Below, piece by piece: positions 1-10,472 of a stretch of DNA of 64,000 bases. Position numbers and translations under genes: made by a program. The stretch covers positions 3,638,147 to 3,702,146 of the forward strand of contig QVOM02000074.1 of NCBI GenBank assembly GCA_003586115.2, in the 5' to 3' direction. The first letter of the stretch is position 1. Each line of letters starts with the position of its first letter. The notes beneath the pieces are model-generated. The model was not told the origin of the DNA and searched no databases. It saw nothing but the letters and a program-made list of their open reading frames with translations. The stretch is from Salvator merianae. Its lineage: Eukaryota; Chordata; Lepidosauria; Squamata; Teiidae.

Positions 1-1358
1 CAAACTATTTTCACCTTAAATGTGAATGGTGAAGAGAGATACCACAGTACTTTCTGCACTAAGTCAGCTTTTGAGTGTTTGGACCACCAAACTCAAACAT
101 CAAACTCCAACATTGTGGTGTATGAATTTTTTTATTCAGAAGCAGACATGTTGGTTCACTGATAAGAAGCCACACTAACTTATTCAAAGTACAAGGCTAT
201 AGGAACTGTAAACAGCCCCAGAGACACTTACTCTCTAAACATTCCTCATTGCTCATTTCTTTTCCACCATCTGTCCTTGAGCCCCATTATAGCACCATCA
301 ACAGTCAGCCCCATTTCAGCACTCCCCTTTGCCAGTGGAATGCTGGATTGACAGGCCAAGATAGAGGGTGAGCATGACAAGATGGGAGCTGGGGGCAAGC
401 CAAGATCATCTTGACAAAGAGGCAACTTTGAAAAAGAAAGTGTCTTTGGAGCTTTGTGGGAGTATGGGATTACCCACTCAGGGGATGGAATAGTTTCCAG
501 CAAGATTGTAAACTAGTTGCCAGATTTCCACTATATTTATCCACCTAAGCTCACTGCTCAGAAGTCGGAAACAAAGAACAGATTATGCTACCTTTGCTGG
601 GATGGATTATTGCAATTGATATTGTTTAAATCAGCTGAAAGGGGAGGGACAGGTCAAAACGAGGCATGGGATGTCTTTTCAACTCTCCTTCTGCCAACTT
701 CCAGTCCCCAAGTGGACTGAAAAAGCACCTTAAGCAGGCAGTTTTGCTCTTGATTAATGAAGGCGCATGGAACGCATCCATGTGTGGTTGAAGCCCTTAG
801 CTTGCAGAGCTGTCAAAAACAACAGATCAGGGTTATTACTTTGCTGGGCAAAACTAGCTTGGCTTTCTCTTCCTTGCTGCCATGACTGTTTTTCCCCCTT
901 TCCTTATGTATTCTCCTTGGTATAGGATTCAAGGGTTCCACCCACTTGTCCTGCTACTTAGACAGCACATGGCCCCTCTTGGCCTTCTCTTGCATCATAT
1001 GTTTTATGTGCACCACCATCTTCACCTCCACCTGCCTGCAGTGGTTCATTAGACAAAGAAGGGAGTTGGATTACACACATTACAAATCTGTCAGACACTG
1101 GACATATGCCCTGATAGTCTTATGGGTAGGACTAGTATGATTGTGGCTTTGCATGTGGAGAACTCCCTTCATGCTAATGTTGAACATGGAGTTATAAAGC
1201 ATGAGGAGTATCCAGCAAGTGTATTAACCATAAGAATGTGAGCCATTCCCCCTTTAAACTTTTACCACTTTTATTGACTATAAACCTCCACCTTTTGAAA
1301 AATAAGTTTGATTAGAGCAAAGCTCAAGCCTCAGCAAGTTGCAAAATTCTAATTAAGA
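1..1358. other. Non-coding stretch, nothing recognised
   Basis: Mixed-composition sequence with only short chance ORFs (for example a 64-codon hydrophobic frame at 946-1140 with no recognisable domain). No transposon termini, splice-flanked exon or RNA gene was recognised. Confidence 0.5.
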
Positions 1359-1384
1359 ATTTATTTATTTATTTATTTATTTAT
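1359..1384. repeat. (TTTA)n microsatellite
   Basis: About six TTTA units lie just upstream of the inverted-repeat element that starts at 1408. Confidence 0.9.
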
Positions 1385-1407
1385 GGATACGCAAAGAAAT
1401 TCCTTGG

Positions 1408-2577
1408 GCTGCATTCTGACATGGCATTTAATCAGTTTACAGGCCATCTTCAGTTCCCCCTGGCCCAACATGATCTTGCCTTTCTGTAGTTTTTCTGGAC
1501 TGAATTGGCAAAATCCGGACTACTTTTCATTCAGATTTAATGAGTTCTCAAGCCATTCCAGATCGCTAGCCTGCTTTACTTTGCGATGTGAGAATGTGGA
1601 AGGAGACTATTTGGGAGGGACTGCACTTTTGGGGGGGGGGGCGTGTAGAGGGAGGGCTTCCCATTTCTTGCCATCCAATGACAGACTTGTGGGTGGGCAG
1701 GAAGCCCAGTAGTTCCTTCCGCCTCTATTATCCCCCCTTCCACCAATGCCAGGAGAAAAGAAAGCTGTCCCCATTTTACTTTGCTAAACTGCGGTTCTTT
1801 TCTCTTCCTTTATTCCCCCATTCAAAACTGCCAGGAAGAATGTAAAGGCTTCCTCCTGTTTGCTGATTAAACCAAAAAACAGACTGTGCCTGTTTGGGGG
1901 TGCAGTCCTCCTGCCCCAACAAAGAACCCACTTAGTATCAGTTTTGCCATCGGCAGCACACAGCTACATAGTGGGACACATGCTGCTGTTGGTGTCTTGG
2001 GGGAGAGGTGAGGCAGAGTCCATTTGCTTACCACTAACTTCACTATCACGATAATAGAGCCCCCTCTTGTTTCCCCCTCTTCACGGGCCTCTCCCTGCTT
2101 TTGCACTACTCTTAAATTGCACAATTGCAATTCCAGGGGATGAGAAATCGCGATCTGCCCTTTAAGAAGCTTTATTGTGCAGTACATGTGGTATTAAAGT
2201 TCTGCTTGTGTAGATACAGGCTGGAAGGGGAGAAGGAGCAAATGGCGAATGACTAGTAACACCACCAAGTGAATCCATGTTCTGAGGCAGCAGCGGGGAC
2301 ATACGGAGAGTGGAGCTTGACTTTCCCACCCCTGTGAAGTCAAGGTTTGAACGTTGGGACTGCAGCCAGTCACTGACTGCACAGGGAGGGGAATTTGGTG
2401 AGGGGTGGAGGCAGAAAAGGTACGTTTTCCCCGTGCCAAGCACAGGAAACATCAGTGTGAGAACGAGCAAATCTGAATTGAGTCCGTGTTAAAATGCAAA
2501 TGTGGGAACGATCAGAAGATGAATGCAGTCCTTGTACTCTTCTGATACGGATTAAATTTACAATGACAGACTGCACC
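1408..2577 (+). mobile_element. 1.17-kb inverted-repeat DNA element, copy 1
   Basis: This non-autonomous DNA transposon is homologous along its length to the elements at 45061-46256, 55452-56631 and (reversed) 63373-64000. Its termini are imperfect inverted repeats (GCTGCATTCTGACA at the left; the reverse complement of the right end reads GGTGCAGTCTGTCA). It is flanked by CTTGG at 1403-1407 and 2578-2582, consistent with a 5-bp target duplication. The reading frames inside it do not form a transposase. It is more diverged than copy 3: the CRE-like site that reads TGACGTCA in copies 3 and 4 is TGAAGTCA here, near 2334-2341. The superfamily is uncertain. Confidence 0.8.
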
Positions 2578-2582
2578 CTTGG

Positions 2583-2889
2583 TTTCTTATGATTTGTTTG
2601 AATACTCAACATGTACTACCAGTTCAGACTTAGGAAGAACTCTGAAATAAATTATAGATAGTGGATGATAGCATTACATTTTGGAAGAATGAGAACCTAC
2701 CCCTGCATAGAAACAGCTTGTATACAATAATTCCGAATTATACAAGTAACTGCTATAAAAGATCTCACTTATAAGTGATGTACAAATTCTTACCAACATT
2801 TCTCTGAACAACCAGACTTCTGTCTATAAGAGACTGAAATTGTTGCAAAAACAATGAGAAAAGTAGCTCAGTTGAAGAACAGTTTTTAA
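2583..2889. other. AT-rich non-coding stretch, nothing recognised
   Basis: About 300 bp between the 1.17-kb element and an L2 remnant. No feature recognised. Confidence 0.5.
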
Positions 2890-3284
2890 AGATTTCACTA
2901 TTTATTTGATTACTTACTTACTTGCTCGACTTACAGATCAGGAACTAATACAATACAACTAATCATGGTCATTACATCCATCATTACCAAAGGCAGGTGT
3001 AAAAAAATAAGTTCTAGTGAATTCTGGAGAGAGGGCTGCAACTGAAAAGGCTTTTTTCCTTGGCCTGGCTCCTGTTGACTTGCATTATCCAGGAAGTTTA
3101 AGAATGAACAAGCCAAGTGCAAAGAACAGGTACTAACTGGGTACTGGGCTTTATAGGTCAATACCAACACTTTACATTGAGTTCAGAAGCAGACCGGTAA
3201 CAAACAATGATCAAAGCAGGGGCAGCTGCATTTTGGACTTACTGAAACTTTGAAGTCGTCTTCAAAATTAGCTCCAGACAGAAT
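2890..3284 (-). mobile_element. L2-like LINE 3' fragment (left part, split by an inserted element)
   Basis: The + strand shows the antisense of an L2-like LINE tail. A TTTATTTGATTACTTACT-type low-complexity border is followed by text close to that seen in squamate L2 copies (a phrase like 'ctgcattttggacttactgaaactt'). The match resumes at 3886 after the element at 3285-3882, with wording parallel to the L2 at 33995-34800 ('gtagagtgcattacaatagtt...' there). The fragment is old and non-coding. Confidence 0.55.
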
Positions 3285-3882
3285 GGGCCTTTTCGCACTG
3301 AGCTCGGTAGACCGTTCCCAGTAGTTGGCTTCGGACCGGAGGGGTTGGAGAACGCTTGCTGCCATTTGCACTCCCGGCCAGAGGAACGGACCCGAAACCG
3401 ACCAGCAGAGGGAACAGTGCGAATGGCAGCCGCTAGTTCCATACCACACTCCGTAACATCGTGCTCCGCTTCGTACCATCGCGCTCCGCTTTGTAACCAG
3501 GGGCTCGTTACGGAGCCGGCTTCGTAACGGCAGCTAGGCTGTCACGCAAAAAGGGCTATCCCGGGCACGAAGTTTCGTACCGGGGGTACGCAGCATCATA
3601 CCGGGGTGTGAAAACTTTGGACCACGCATGCATAGCCGCGCCAGCCACACCTGGCCACCATTTCACGTGCAGCCGGGAGTGCAAAAGCACCGTGCCCGAT
3701 CTTCGCTCCATCGCACAGGTCGGGATGAAGACAAGCTTTTACTTGTCTTGCCTTACCCAGGATCAGGTACGAATCAGGTACGAAGTGGTTCGGATCAGGT
3801 GAGGCTCGTGCCTGCGGCAGTGCGAACGCTCCGTTCTAGCGAACGGACTGGAACGTTCCACCGCTGTAGTGCGAACAGGCCC
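3285..3882. mobile_element. GGGCC-terminus inverted-repeat element, CpG-rich copy
   Basis: A 598-bp non-autonomous DNA element. The left end starts GGGCCTTTTCGCACTG and the right end finishes AGTGCGAACAGGCCC, a clear terminal inverted repeat. It is flanked by AAT at 3282-3284 and 3883-3885, fitting a 3-bp target duplication. It is homologous to 43274-43844 but keeps many more CpG dinucleotides, and it has a short internal repeat near 3460-3500 (ATCGTGCTCCGCTTCGTACC then ATCGCGCTCCGCTTTGTAAC). It has no transposase. The 3-bp duplication and GGG...CCC ends resemble PIF/Harbinger elements, but that assignment is inference. Confidence 0.8.
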
Positions 3883-3885
3883 AAT

Positions 3886-3960
3886 ATGTTCTAATAGTCC
3901 AATTGTGGTTAACAAAGGCCTTGAGTCACTGAAGCCAGGGCTTGCTTGTATTAAGTTTGT
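3886..3960 (-). mobile_element. L2-like LINE 3' fragment (right part)
   Basis: Continuation of the L2-like fragment beyond the inserted element. The text around 'ctaatagtccaattgtggtta...ccttgagtcactg' parallels 34148-34200 in the better L2 copy. The right boundary is uncertain. Confidence 0.4.
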
Positions 3961-4429
3961 TGTTGTTGGTTGTTGTTGGTTGTTCTGTCTGTAGAGACAA
4001 TGAATTCTGTGCCATAATTCTTGATTGTTTGTTTTGTGTTTGGAGATTAGAATTTACAATGTCTGCTGTGACTATACTGTCCAATTCTGGAGAAGCAGGC
4101 TTTAATACAGGTTGTGCATATAAGTTGGTCACTGCTGGTGTTTCCCACTGATGCCTGCATACTTTCCTCTCCTCTCACATCAGAATTCCTTGCTTTTAGC
4201 TCTTCCTTGCTTCTGTCTAAACAAGTCTGTCTCCATGTGCTACAGTTAGCTCCCCCACTGGGAGCAGACTCTCAGGTCTTTGGGTTGTTGTCATGTTATG
4301 CTTGCAGACATCCTTGAAGCAAAGAAGGGGTAATCTAGCCAGTATGGAACTGGTTGTAAGCTTTCTGTAAAGCACACCTTAAGGAATATGGCAATCCTAC
4401 ATTCAACTATTAAGCCTACATATTAGGCC

Positions 4430-4925
4430 ATTTCTGCCTTGGATGGAATGAGTGATCTATACCAGGAACAGACGGATCCATTCCTGGACTGGAACAACGC
4501 CATACGCTTTGGGACAGCTGTTCCAGCGCAGCTCCTGTGCCAGCTCCAAAGGCCTTTGAATCAGCTTTGAAGCTACCTCTGAAGGCTGCAGCAGCCAGGA
4601 ATGAAAGTACCTGGTCTCAAAGCTCCCAGGCGACCCATTTTGGCCAGGTGCCTTGTCATGCCACCAAAATGGGTCCCCTGGACCATGGAGCACAGTCCAC
4701 AGGCTTCCATGGTCAGCTTTATCACCTCTAGTATGTCAGTAGGTTTCTTCAAAGAGATCTACAGGTCCACAGCATTAGATGGCCATTTCAAGTTTTCTAG
4801 TCTGTTCTGTTCCAGTCTACATTCCATCCCATGCAGACAGAGTGTACTAGCAGGGGGTGAGGTGGAAGGGAGGCCTGAAGTCTCCTTGCTAAACTGGTGC
4901 AAGGCAGAGCTGTCAAAATCAGCCA
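4430..4925. mobile_element. Possible GGGCC-family element, degraded
   Basis: It begins AGGCCATTTCTGCCTTGG, like a mutated GGGCCTTTCTGCACTTGG terminus. It contains GC-rich text with local inverted repeats (for example around CCATTTTGG near 4633 and CCAAAATGG near 4662). No convincing right terminus was found, so the end is a guess. Confidence 0.35.
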
Positions 4926-4929
4926 CCTA

Positions 4930-6122
4930 ATTAGTCACATTTGGCTTTTTTAAGGCTTTTTCTATGGCTAGGATAATCAGTTTGGCAAATTCTGGCCAGG
5001 CTGGTACAAGGGTGAATGCGGAGGTTGCCTTAGATATAACTTGGTATTGCTTCATAAGTGCATATTGCATGCATATTTGATGTATTAGATATAATTATGT
5101 ATGGTATTGCTTCATGTCTTCACCAAATATTTTATAGTAATACTACACCATCCTAATCAGACAACTTTCGTAAAGCAGCAGTCGTGTGCTCTTGTAACAT
5201 GTGCATCACATGATCACGTATGGCTGCTGTCTGCACTCTGTCATGAAGACCAATGAAGGCACAGGAGAGGAGAGTGCAGGATTTCATATTCCACCTGGTT
5301 CTATAGATCTTCCTCCCTCCCATGCTGGCTTGGGTGTCTGTGGGGTGCCCTTTGCTGGCACAGTGATGGAAAGATTGGCTTTTTTTTGTGACTATGAAGC
5401 ATGTTGCACTACTATAAAATGCTGTGTAGCATGCCCCAGAGCTAAAGCAGTGGTAGTCCAGTGTGACAGGACACAGTGGCAGGTTACCACCACTTCTGAT
5501 CACACTGTTGGTCAGAGTATACTGCAGAATGAATTAAGAATTCAGAGGCTCTCAAACTGACTGTCTTACTTCAGAAAACGTGACAGGAAGTGCAGGGAAC
5601 AGCTAATACCAGCTATTCTTTTACCTTCAAACTTGTTGTTTTTCTGTACTTCTCTTGAATATAAATTTTCTTCTTAGTGCTCTTGAGGTGCTGGGAGTGC
5701 AGCTGAGAGGAAAGGAAAAAGGAGATTTTTTTTTTTGTAAATAAACAATTTTATAAGAAACAAATACCAGACTTCATGTCACCAGTGTTTCATCTAAACA
5801 GAAACCAACCTTGAAAGCCTCTAAGTTCAGCCAACACGAGGTCAAAGGAGAATGCCCCCAGATTGTCGTTAGGAGGCTCCACGATTCCAAAGAAAGATTA
5901 AAGGATTTGTCTCATCACCACGGTATAATTGCTCTCTGGATGCCACAAAAGCTTTTCTTATGCTGCTTGTGTCCAGAGAGAGAAACAAAAGTCAAGTATA
6001 TAGTCCAAATGCTCAGCGTTAAATCTGTGAAGTGCATATGTTACTACTAAAACTGTCACCAAGCAAAGTGCTGGAAGAAATTTAGTGAGGTCAATTTTAG
6101 ATAGATTGTCATTGTAATTCTA
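4930..6122. other. Non-coding stretch, nothing recognised
   Basis: A 119-codon open frame (5201-5560, +) overlaps a 116-codon frame on the other strand. Neither shows a domain, codon periodicity by eye or splice context, so both are treated as chance. A poly-T run lies near 5727. No repeat family recognised. Confidence 0.45.
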
Positions 6123-6580
6123 GGGCCTGTTTGCCCTTTACAACTGGAATAGTATAATAATACCATTCTGGACTGTACAAGATCCCCGGCGTGGCAACCA
6201 TCCACAGTGCAAAGGCTGGACCAGTCCTGTACTGGACCTCCAGCACCAGCAGTGCGGATGGCTGGCCCAACTGCCATGACAGCAGCTTAGGCAATGTCTG
6301 GACATTGTCATCGTGATTGGGGACACAGTGTGCAACTGCGCAGCTGTATTTGCAGCCATACTGTTCCGTGCCACCCACTTGCAGCATTGGCGCGAAAGCT
6401 GCTGACTGGGAGCAATCAGCTGTTCCTAGTCAAACTGTGGTCAATGATTTTGTTGCCTACAGCTAGTAGCATCCGGGCGTGGCTGTAACTGCACCTGGAT
6501 GCTGAGGCGGTGAGGCTGTGTGAACTCACCTTCCCAGTGAGCATTTGTTCACTCAGTGCGAGTAAAGTGTGAACAGGCCC
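6123..6580. mobile_element. GGGCC-terminus inverted-repeat element
   Basis: It starts GGGCCTGTTTGCCCTTTAC and ends AAAGTGTGAACAGGCCC. The interior resembles the element at 16936-17416, sharing the 'ccatgacagcagc / gtctggacattg / cacagtgtgcaactg' type text. It is non-coding, and no clean target duplication is visible, probably because of age. Confidence 0.7.
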
Positions 6581-6944
6581 CATGTCACATAGTGCCACCT
6601 TTTAACCAGATATATGGCATAAGCATGCATGGCCTAGAGTTGCCTTTCCTTGTTGCATCAGGGAACATTAAGTTAATCCTTCAGTCTAATGAAGTGGCTA
6701 AGAAGCACTTTGGAGATGGTAGCATGTGGCCCTCAGATTCCCCCCTCCCTAATCTTCCTTTTCTAGCCTGGAATGTTCATGGGGAAGGGGCAGACTGGCA
6801 TCTTGATGATGCCAATGGCAGACCATCTCTAAGCTATGTCAGTCAGGGCAGCAATCCCAATTCTTAATAAGTTTTATATGAAGGAGTAATTTTTCATGCC
6901 CCAGAACATCACCCAAATACATTTTACTGAATTAACCTGAGTAT

Positions 6945-7203
6945 CAAGACACTTTGGTGCACCACTGAAATGGCTCCTCTGCCAGGCCAGGGAGTGCCTC
7001 CGGGTGGAGGGCCTGGTGATCCTCCAGTAGACCTATTTAAATAGATCTGCTGGTAGTCCCAACAGGGCCTTCCTAGTCAAGAGTAAACTCTGTCTAATGC
7101 AGACAGAGGATACCAGCAGTAATGTGGTACTAATGTGGAGACTGATGAGACCCAGAAGTGGACTTCACAGTCCCTTAGTCCGGACTAAAGTGCAGAAAGG
7201 ACC
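6945..7203. mobile_element. GGGCC-family element, right part
   Basis: The right terminus reads AAAGTGCAGAAAGGACC. The interior (7010-7120: 'gatctgctggtag...ggccttcctagtca...ctgtctaatgcagac') closely parallels 35505-35600 in another copy. The left terminus is not clear. Confidence 0.55.
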
Positions 7204-7926
7204 TTAGACTGTAGTTGCTGTACAAAAACAGCTTGGCATTTAGGTACCATCTGGTCTTCTAATATTTATCTATTCCAAATTTCTCCACTACTCAGTGATA
7301 CTGCTTCCACAGCAGGATTAAACAAAGTGTCAGAGTGTCAAAGATATAAGCATCCTATAAATGGTGGATGCAAGTGCCCCTGTCTCTGTGATACATTTTA
7401 TTTAGGATCACCTAAGGATGCAGTGGCTGGAGGGGATATGGAAATGCAGGAGTTGCTAGCCAGCCATTTGATGTAACAGAACATGGAGGGGCCATATGAA
7501 GCAGCTATTATTGGACCTTACATCCACTCTATTCTGCAGTATAGTATTTCATAAGCAGAAGTTAGAAAAAACCAAAATAAAATAATGGCTCCTAATAGAA
7601 TTACAAGGTTCCATCTAACCAGAGACTCAAAGGAATTAGCTTCTACAGAAGAGGGAGAATCCCACTACCACCATTGGTCCAAAGTTAGATACTGTGGCTG
7701 CAAACTGCACGTCCTTTCTCTCCAGCTTATCAAGGAAGATGATAAACCAATGCAGCTCTCTCTCCCCAACCCTAATTCCTGAAGAAAAAAGAGGGAGAGA
7801 GGGAGGAGAAGGGACGGAGGGAGGGGAAGTAAGTAAGTTAGGAAGGAAGGAGTGATCACAGCAGAAACAACAGCATTCCCTCACACAAAAGAAGGGATTC
7901 AGAAGTTCAAGCAAATAACTATCATA
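7204..7926. other. Non-coding stretch with a GA-rich tract
   Basis: A purine-rich tract of GGGAGAGAGGGAGG type spans about 7785-7850. Otherwise nothing was recognised. The small ORFs here are short and without domains. Confidence 0.5.
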
Positions 7927-8300
7927 GGGCCTTTCCGCACTTGCTTGGTATACTGGAACAGGCAGCTTGTTAGTACACTACATCTGGACAGTGATATGGT
8001 CCAGAACTGTTCTAAGAGCTACTTATCCTGGTTTAGTGGTGGACTTGTTTAAAGAGGTCCACAACTAAAGCCATCTGTTTCAGTGCAGGCATTGGCGCTT
8101 TCGCATCTGAAGCAGAACAAAGAAAACGCCACAGCCCCATCCTCAAAGCATGCATAAGCTTCGATGATGGGGTTGCGGCATTTTATTGTTCCTTATGCAG
8201 GCTTTGAAGATCATCTTTGGAACCTCAAGATGGAGGTAGTTCGGCCCCACCCTCATGCATCAGATGCAGCAATGGAGTGTCAGGCATGGCATGTCTGCTA
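7927..8300. mobile_element. GGGCC-family element, left part
   Basis: A well-preserved left terminus GGGCCTTTCCGCACTTGC begins at 7927. The following GC-rich text includes the inverted pair AACCCCATCATCGAAG-like / CTTCGATGATGGGGTT around 8140-8195. The right terminus was not found. It could belong with the right terminus near 9456, but the spacing would be unusually long. Confidence 0.45.
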
Positions 8301-8654
8301 TAACTCTGTTATTGGACATATAGATGTATATAGTATATAGAAATCTGCTTAACTGTAAATAGATTATAAATGACTTTCATTTTTATTGAATTTGTAAATA
8401 AGGCAAGCAAAATGGTGGCACCACTGAAGTGAAAAAGAAACTTTTCAGAGGGAAAAAGGAGGATCAGGCCAGCCAGGTGGTATCACTGTGTAAATAGACA
8501 ATATGTGGCAGGAAGGATTAGCTAAACGGTTGTTCAGAAATGTACATAAGCCAGCAACCTGACCAGCAGGGTATTCTGGTCAAGAGTAAGGTGTAAATAG
8601 CAGTTACTTGAGCTGAATAAATCACGGTTGAAAAATGGAGTTTTATTTCTGTCA

Positions 8655-8873
8655 AGCCTGACTGGGCATCAGAGCCAATGGCAGGGAAGGTTGAGTGATG
8701 CTTCTGGAGGTAGTATGTATCACCTGGACCAGAACAGGGAAAGCATATCCACATTGCTGCCAGTGTTGGATCCGGACAACAGCATTCCAACTCGCGCAAC
8801 ACAGATGGCAATTGCTAGGCTTCAACCAGGATAGGCTAGAGTGAACTAGGTGAATTGCTCCAAGGGAGGTAAG
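8655..8873. mobile_element. GGGCC-family element interrupted by an LTR (left piece)
   Basis: This is homologous to 10155-10380: both contain 'agaacagggaaag', '...ttgctgcca/gctagcattggac...' and 'ctccaagggaggtaag' versus 'ctctaagggaggcaag'. The copy at 10128 continues directly into AGTGCAGAAATGGC. Here the same text is split by the solo LTR and resumes at about 9442 as AGTGCAGAAACAGCC, ending near 9456. The left terminus is unclear. Confidence 0.6.
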
Positions 8874-9438
8874 TGTTATGAGTGCTTCGGACTCTGAGGA
8901 TGAAAACTGTTCAGCCTGAGAGCTGTTTAAATCTTGAGCAGGCAGCTCCAGGTAGAATAGAGCCCAGACAGCTTATCACCGTCCCAGATAATGATGCACA
9001 AACATCGGCAGGATGTTTAGAAACAATAGAGGATCCTGCAGAAACACCACCTCATACAGCCATAGAAAGATGGAGGGCCAAACGCAGGGCTCAGCTGAGC
9101 TTGTGCAAGCAATCAGGCAGAAGCAGGACACACCCAAGCTCACACCTGGGAGAAGATCCTTCAGTATAAATAGAACACAGGGACTGGGGCCTAGACATGG
9201 TCAGCAACTGCTTTCCATCCATGCTTCCTGATATTCTGTCTGATCTCCTGGCTTCCAGAACCTTGATCCTTAGTTTGTTTGGACTGTGCTTTGACTTTGG
9301 CTTCTCTTGCTCCTTCAGCTTTGTTTGCTTATCGACATCAGCTGTCTTCCTGCTTTGACCCGGACTGTTTATAAAAGGACTTCTCTGTTGCAGAGGTTTG
9401 GCTTGGCCTCTGTTTGTCAGCCTGCCTGGGACATAACA
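8874..9438 (+). mobile_element. Solo LTR of an LTR retrotransposon
   Basis: A 565-bp unit begins TGTTATG and ends CATAACA, the TG...CA inverted termini of an LTR. The flanks are GTAAG (8869-8873) and GAAAG (9439-9443), a 5-bp target duplication with one mismatch. It sits precisely inside a short inverted-repeat element whose uninterrupted relative is at 10128-10390. A TATA-like TATAAATAG lies near 9163. No gag, pol or primer-binding region follows, so this is a recombined solo LTR. The orientation rests on the TATA position, and the Ty3/Gypsy affiliation suggested by the 5-bp duplication is a guess. Confidence 0.75.
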
Positions 9439-9456
9439 GAAAGTGCAGAAACAGCC

Positions 9457-9774
9457 ATAACGTCTGGCAAACAACAATAAGAAGTATAGCAACAATAAGA
9501 AATATGTATATTATACCTGCTATTGCACTAACAGAAGAGACATATTTTTGGCTCATAGACATAAGGAGATGGTAAAATTGAAGGAAAAGAAATAGGAAAA
9601 GAAATAGAAAAAGTAACAAAATAACTGGAAAATTCTGGAAGAAAACAACTGTGCTACCAGTTTGGCACTGGGAGGCATAACTCTTCTTTATAACATTTTT
9701 TTCCATTTTGTTGTGGGCTCTGCTTGTTTGTACTGTACCTGTTCTGGTAAGTAGTTAGTACTTGGTGATGCACA
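9457..9774. other. A-rich non-coding stretch
   Basis: Repeats of AAGAAATAGGAAAAGAAATAG type produce a leucine/phenylalanine-rich frame on the minus strand that mimics a membrane protein. It is treated as low-complexity DNA. Confidence 0.55.
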
Positions 9775-9952
9775 CGTGTTTTTCAGACATCCTGTTATGG
9801 GACTCTGACACTGGAGACCTCCTGTCTCATCCAGGCTTAGGACCAGTGATGACGGAGGTTTGGGTAAAAGGATGAGACTTTCCCAGTGAGGTTCCATGGT
9901 GGTTCTTCTAGGACCTAGGCTGATGCTCTTAGTCACTACGCTATACCAGCTG
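9775..9952 (-). mobile_element. tRNA-derived SINE
   Basis: Read on the minus strand the element begins AGCTGGTATAGCGTAGTGAC and continues CTAAGAGCATC. This is the box-A-like head of the tRNA-related SINEs common in squamates ('...gtggtgtagtggttaagagc...'). The body past the head is diverged and the 3' end is uncertain. Confidence 0.6.
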
Positions 9953-10127
9953 TCTATGGGAGAAATGCCACATCGACCTTTTTAAAAATACAGCAGCTTA
10001 AAATCTGGGGTAAATAATGGCTTACAGTTATAGAAAACACCTATACTAGGACTTTTTTATATTTTAAAGCTATATAAGATACGCTATATCTTTATTGTTT
10101 TTGAGATCATCTTCAAACCTCTAGCAT

Positions 10128-10390
10128 GGAGCCTTGCACTTGCGCACAGGATGTGACATTGGAGTCACAGGGGCATGGGCCAATTGCAGGGAAGGGCGTG
10201 GAGTGCTCATGACAGAAGTATGCTTTGCCTTGAGCAGAACAGGGAAAGTGTACCCACGTTGCTGCTAGCATTGGACTGGGACAACGATGTTCTAGCTCTC
10301 ACAATGTGGATGGCAGCTGCTGGGCTTGGACCAGGCCAGGCTGGAGCAGACTAGTTAAACTGCTCTAAGGGAGGCAAGTGCAGAAATGGC
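10128..10390. mobile_element. GGGCC-family element, complete but diverged
   Basis: The left end GGAGCCTTGCACTTGCGC and right end GGCAAGTGCAGAAATGGC are imperfect inverted repeats. The interior matches the LTR-interrupted relative at 8655. At about 263 bp it is one of the shorter copies. Confidence 0.6.
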
Positions 10391-10472
10391 TTAAGATACA
10401 GAAAATAAAGAGGACAAGTATCTAATGTATTATTTAAAGGTTCAGAAAATCCTGAAATGGAGCAAATACAAT

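Noticed and set aside
5201..5560. 119-codon + frame rich in Cys
   Set aside because: An equally long frame (116 codons) overlaps on the other strand, no domain was recognised and there are no splice or start signals, so it is probably chance.
9338..9706. 122-codon minus-strand frame with a long Leu/Phe hydrophobic run, looking like a membrane protein
   Set aside because: The hydrophobic run is the translation of an A-rich simple-sequence tract, and the 3' part is inside the solo LTR. No homologue recognised.
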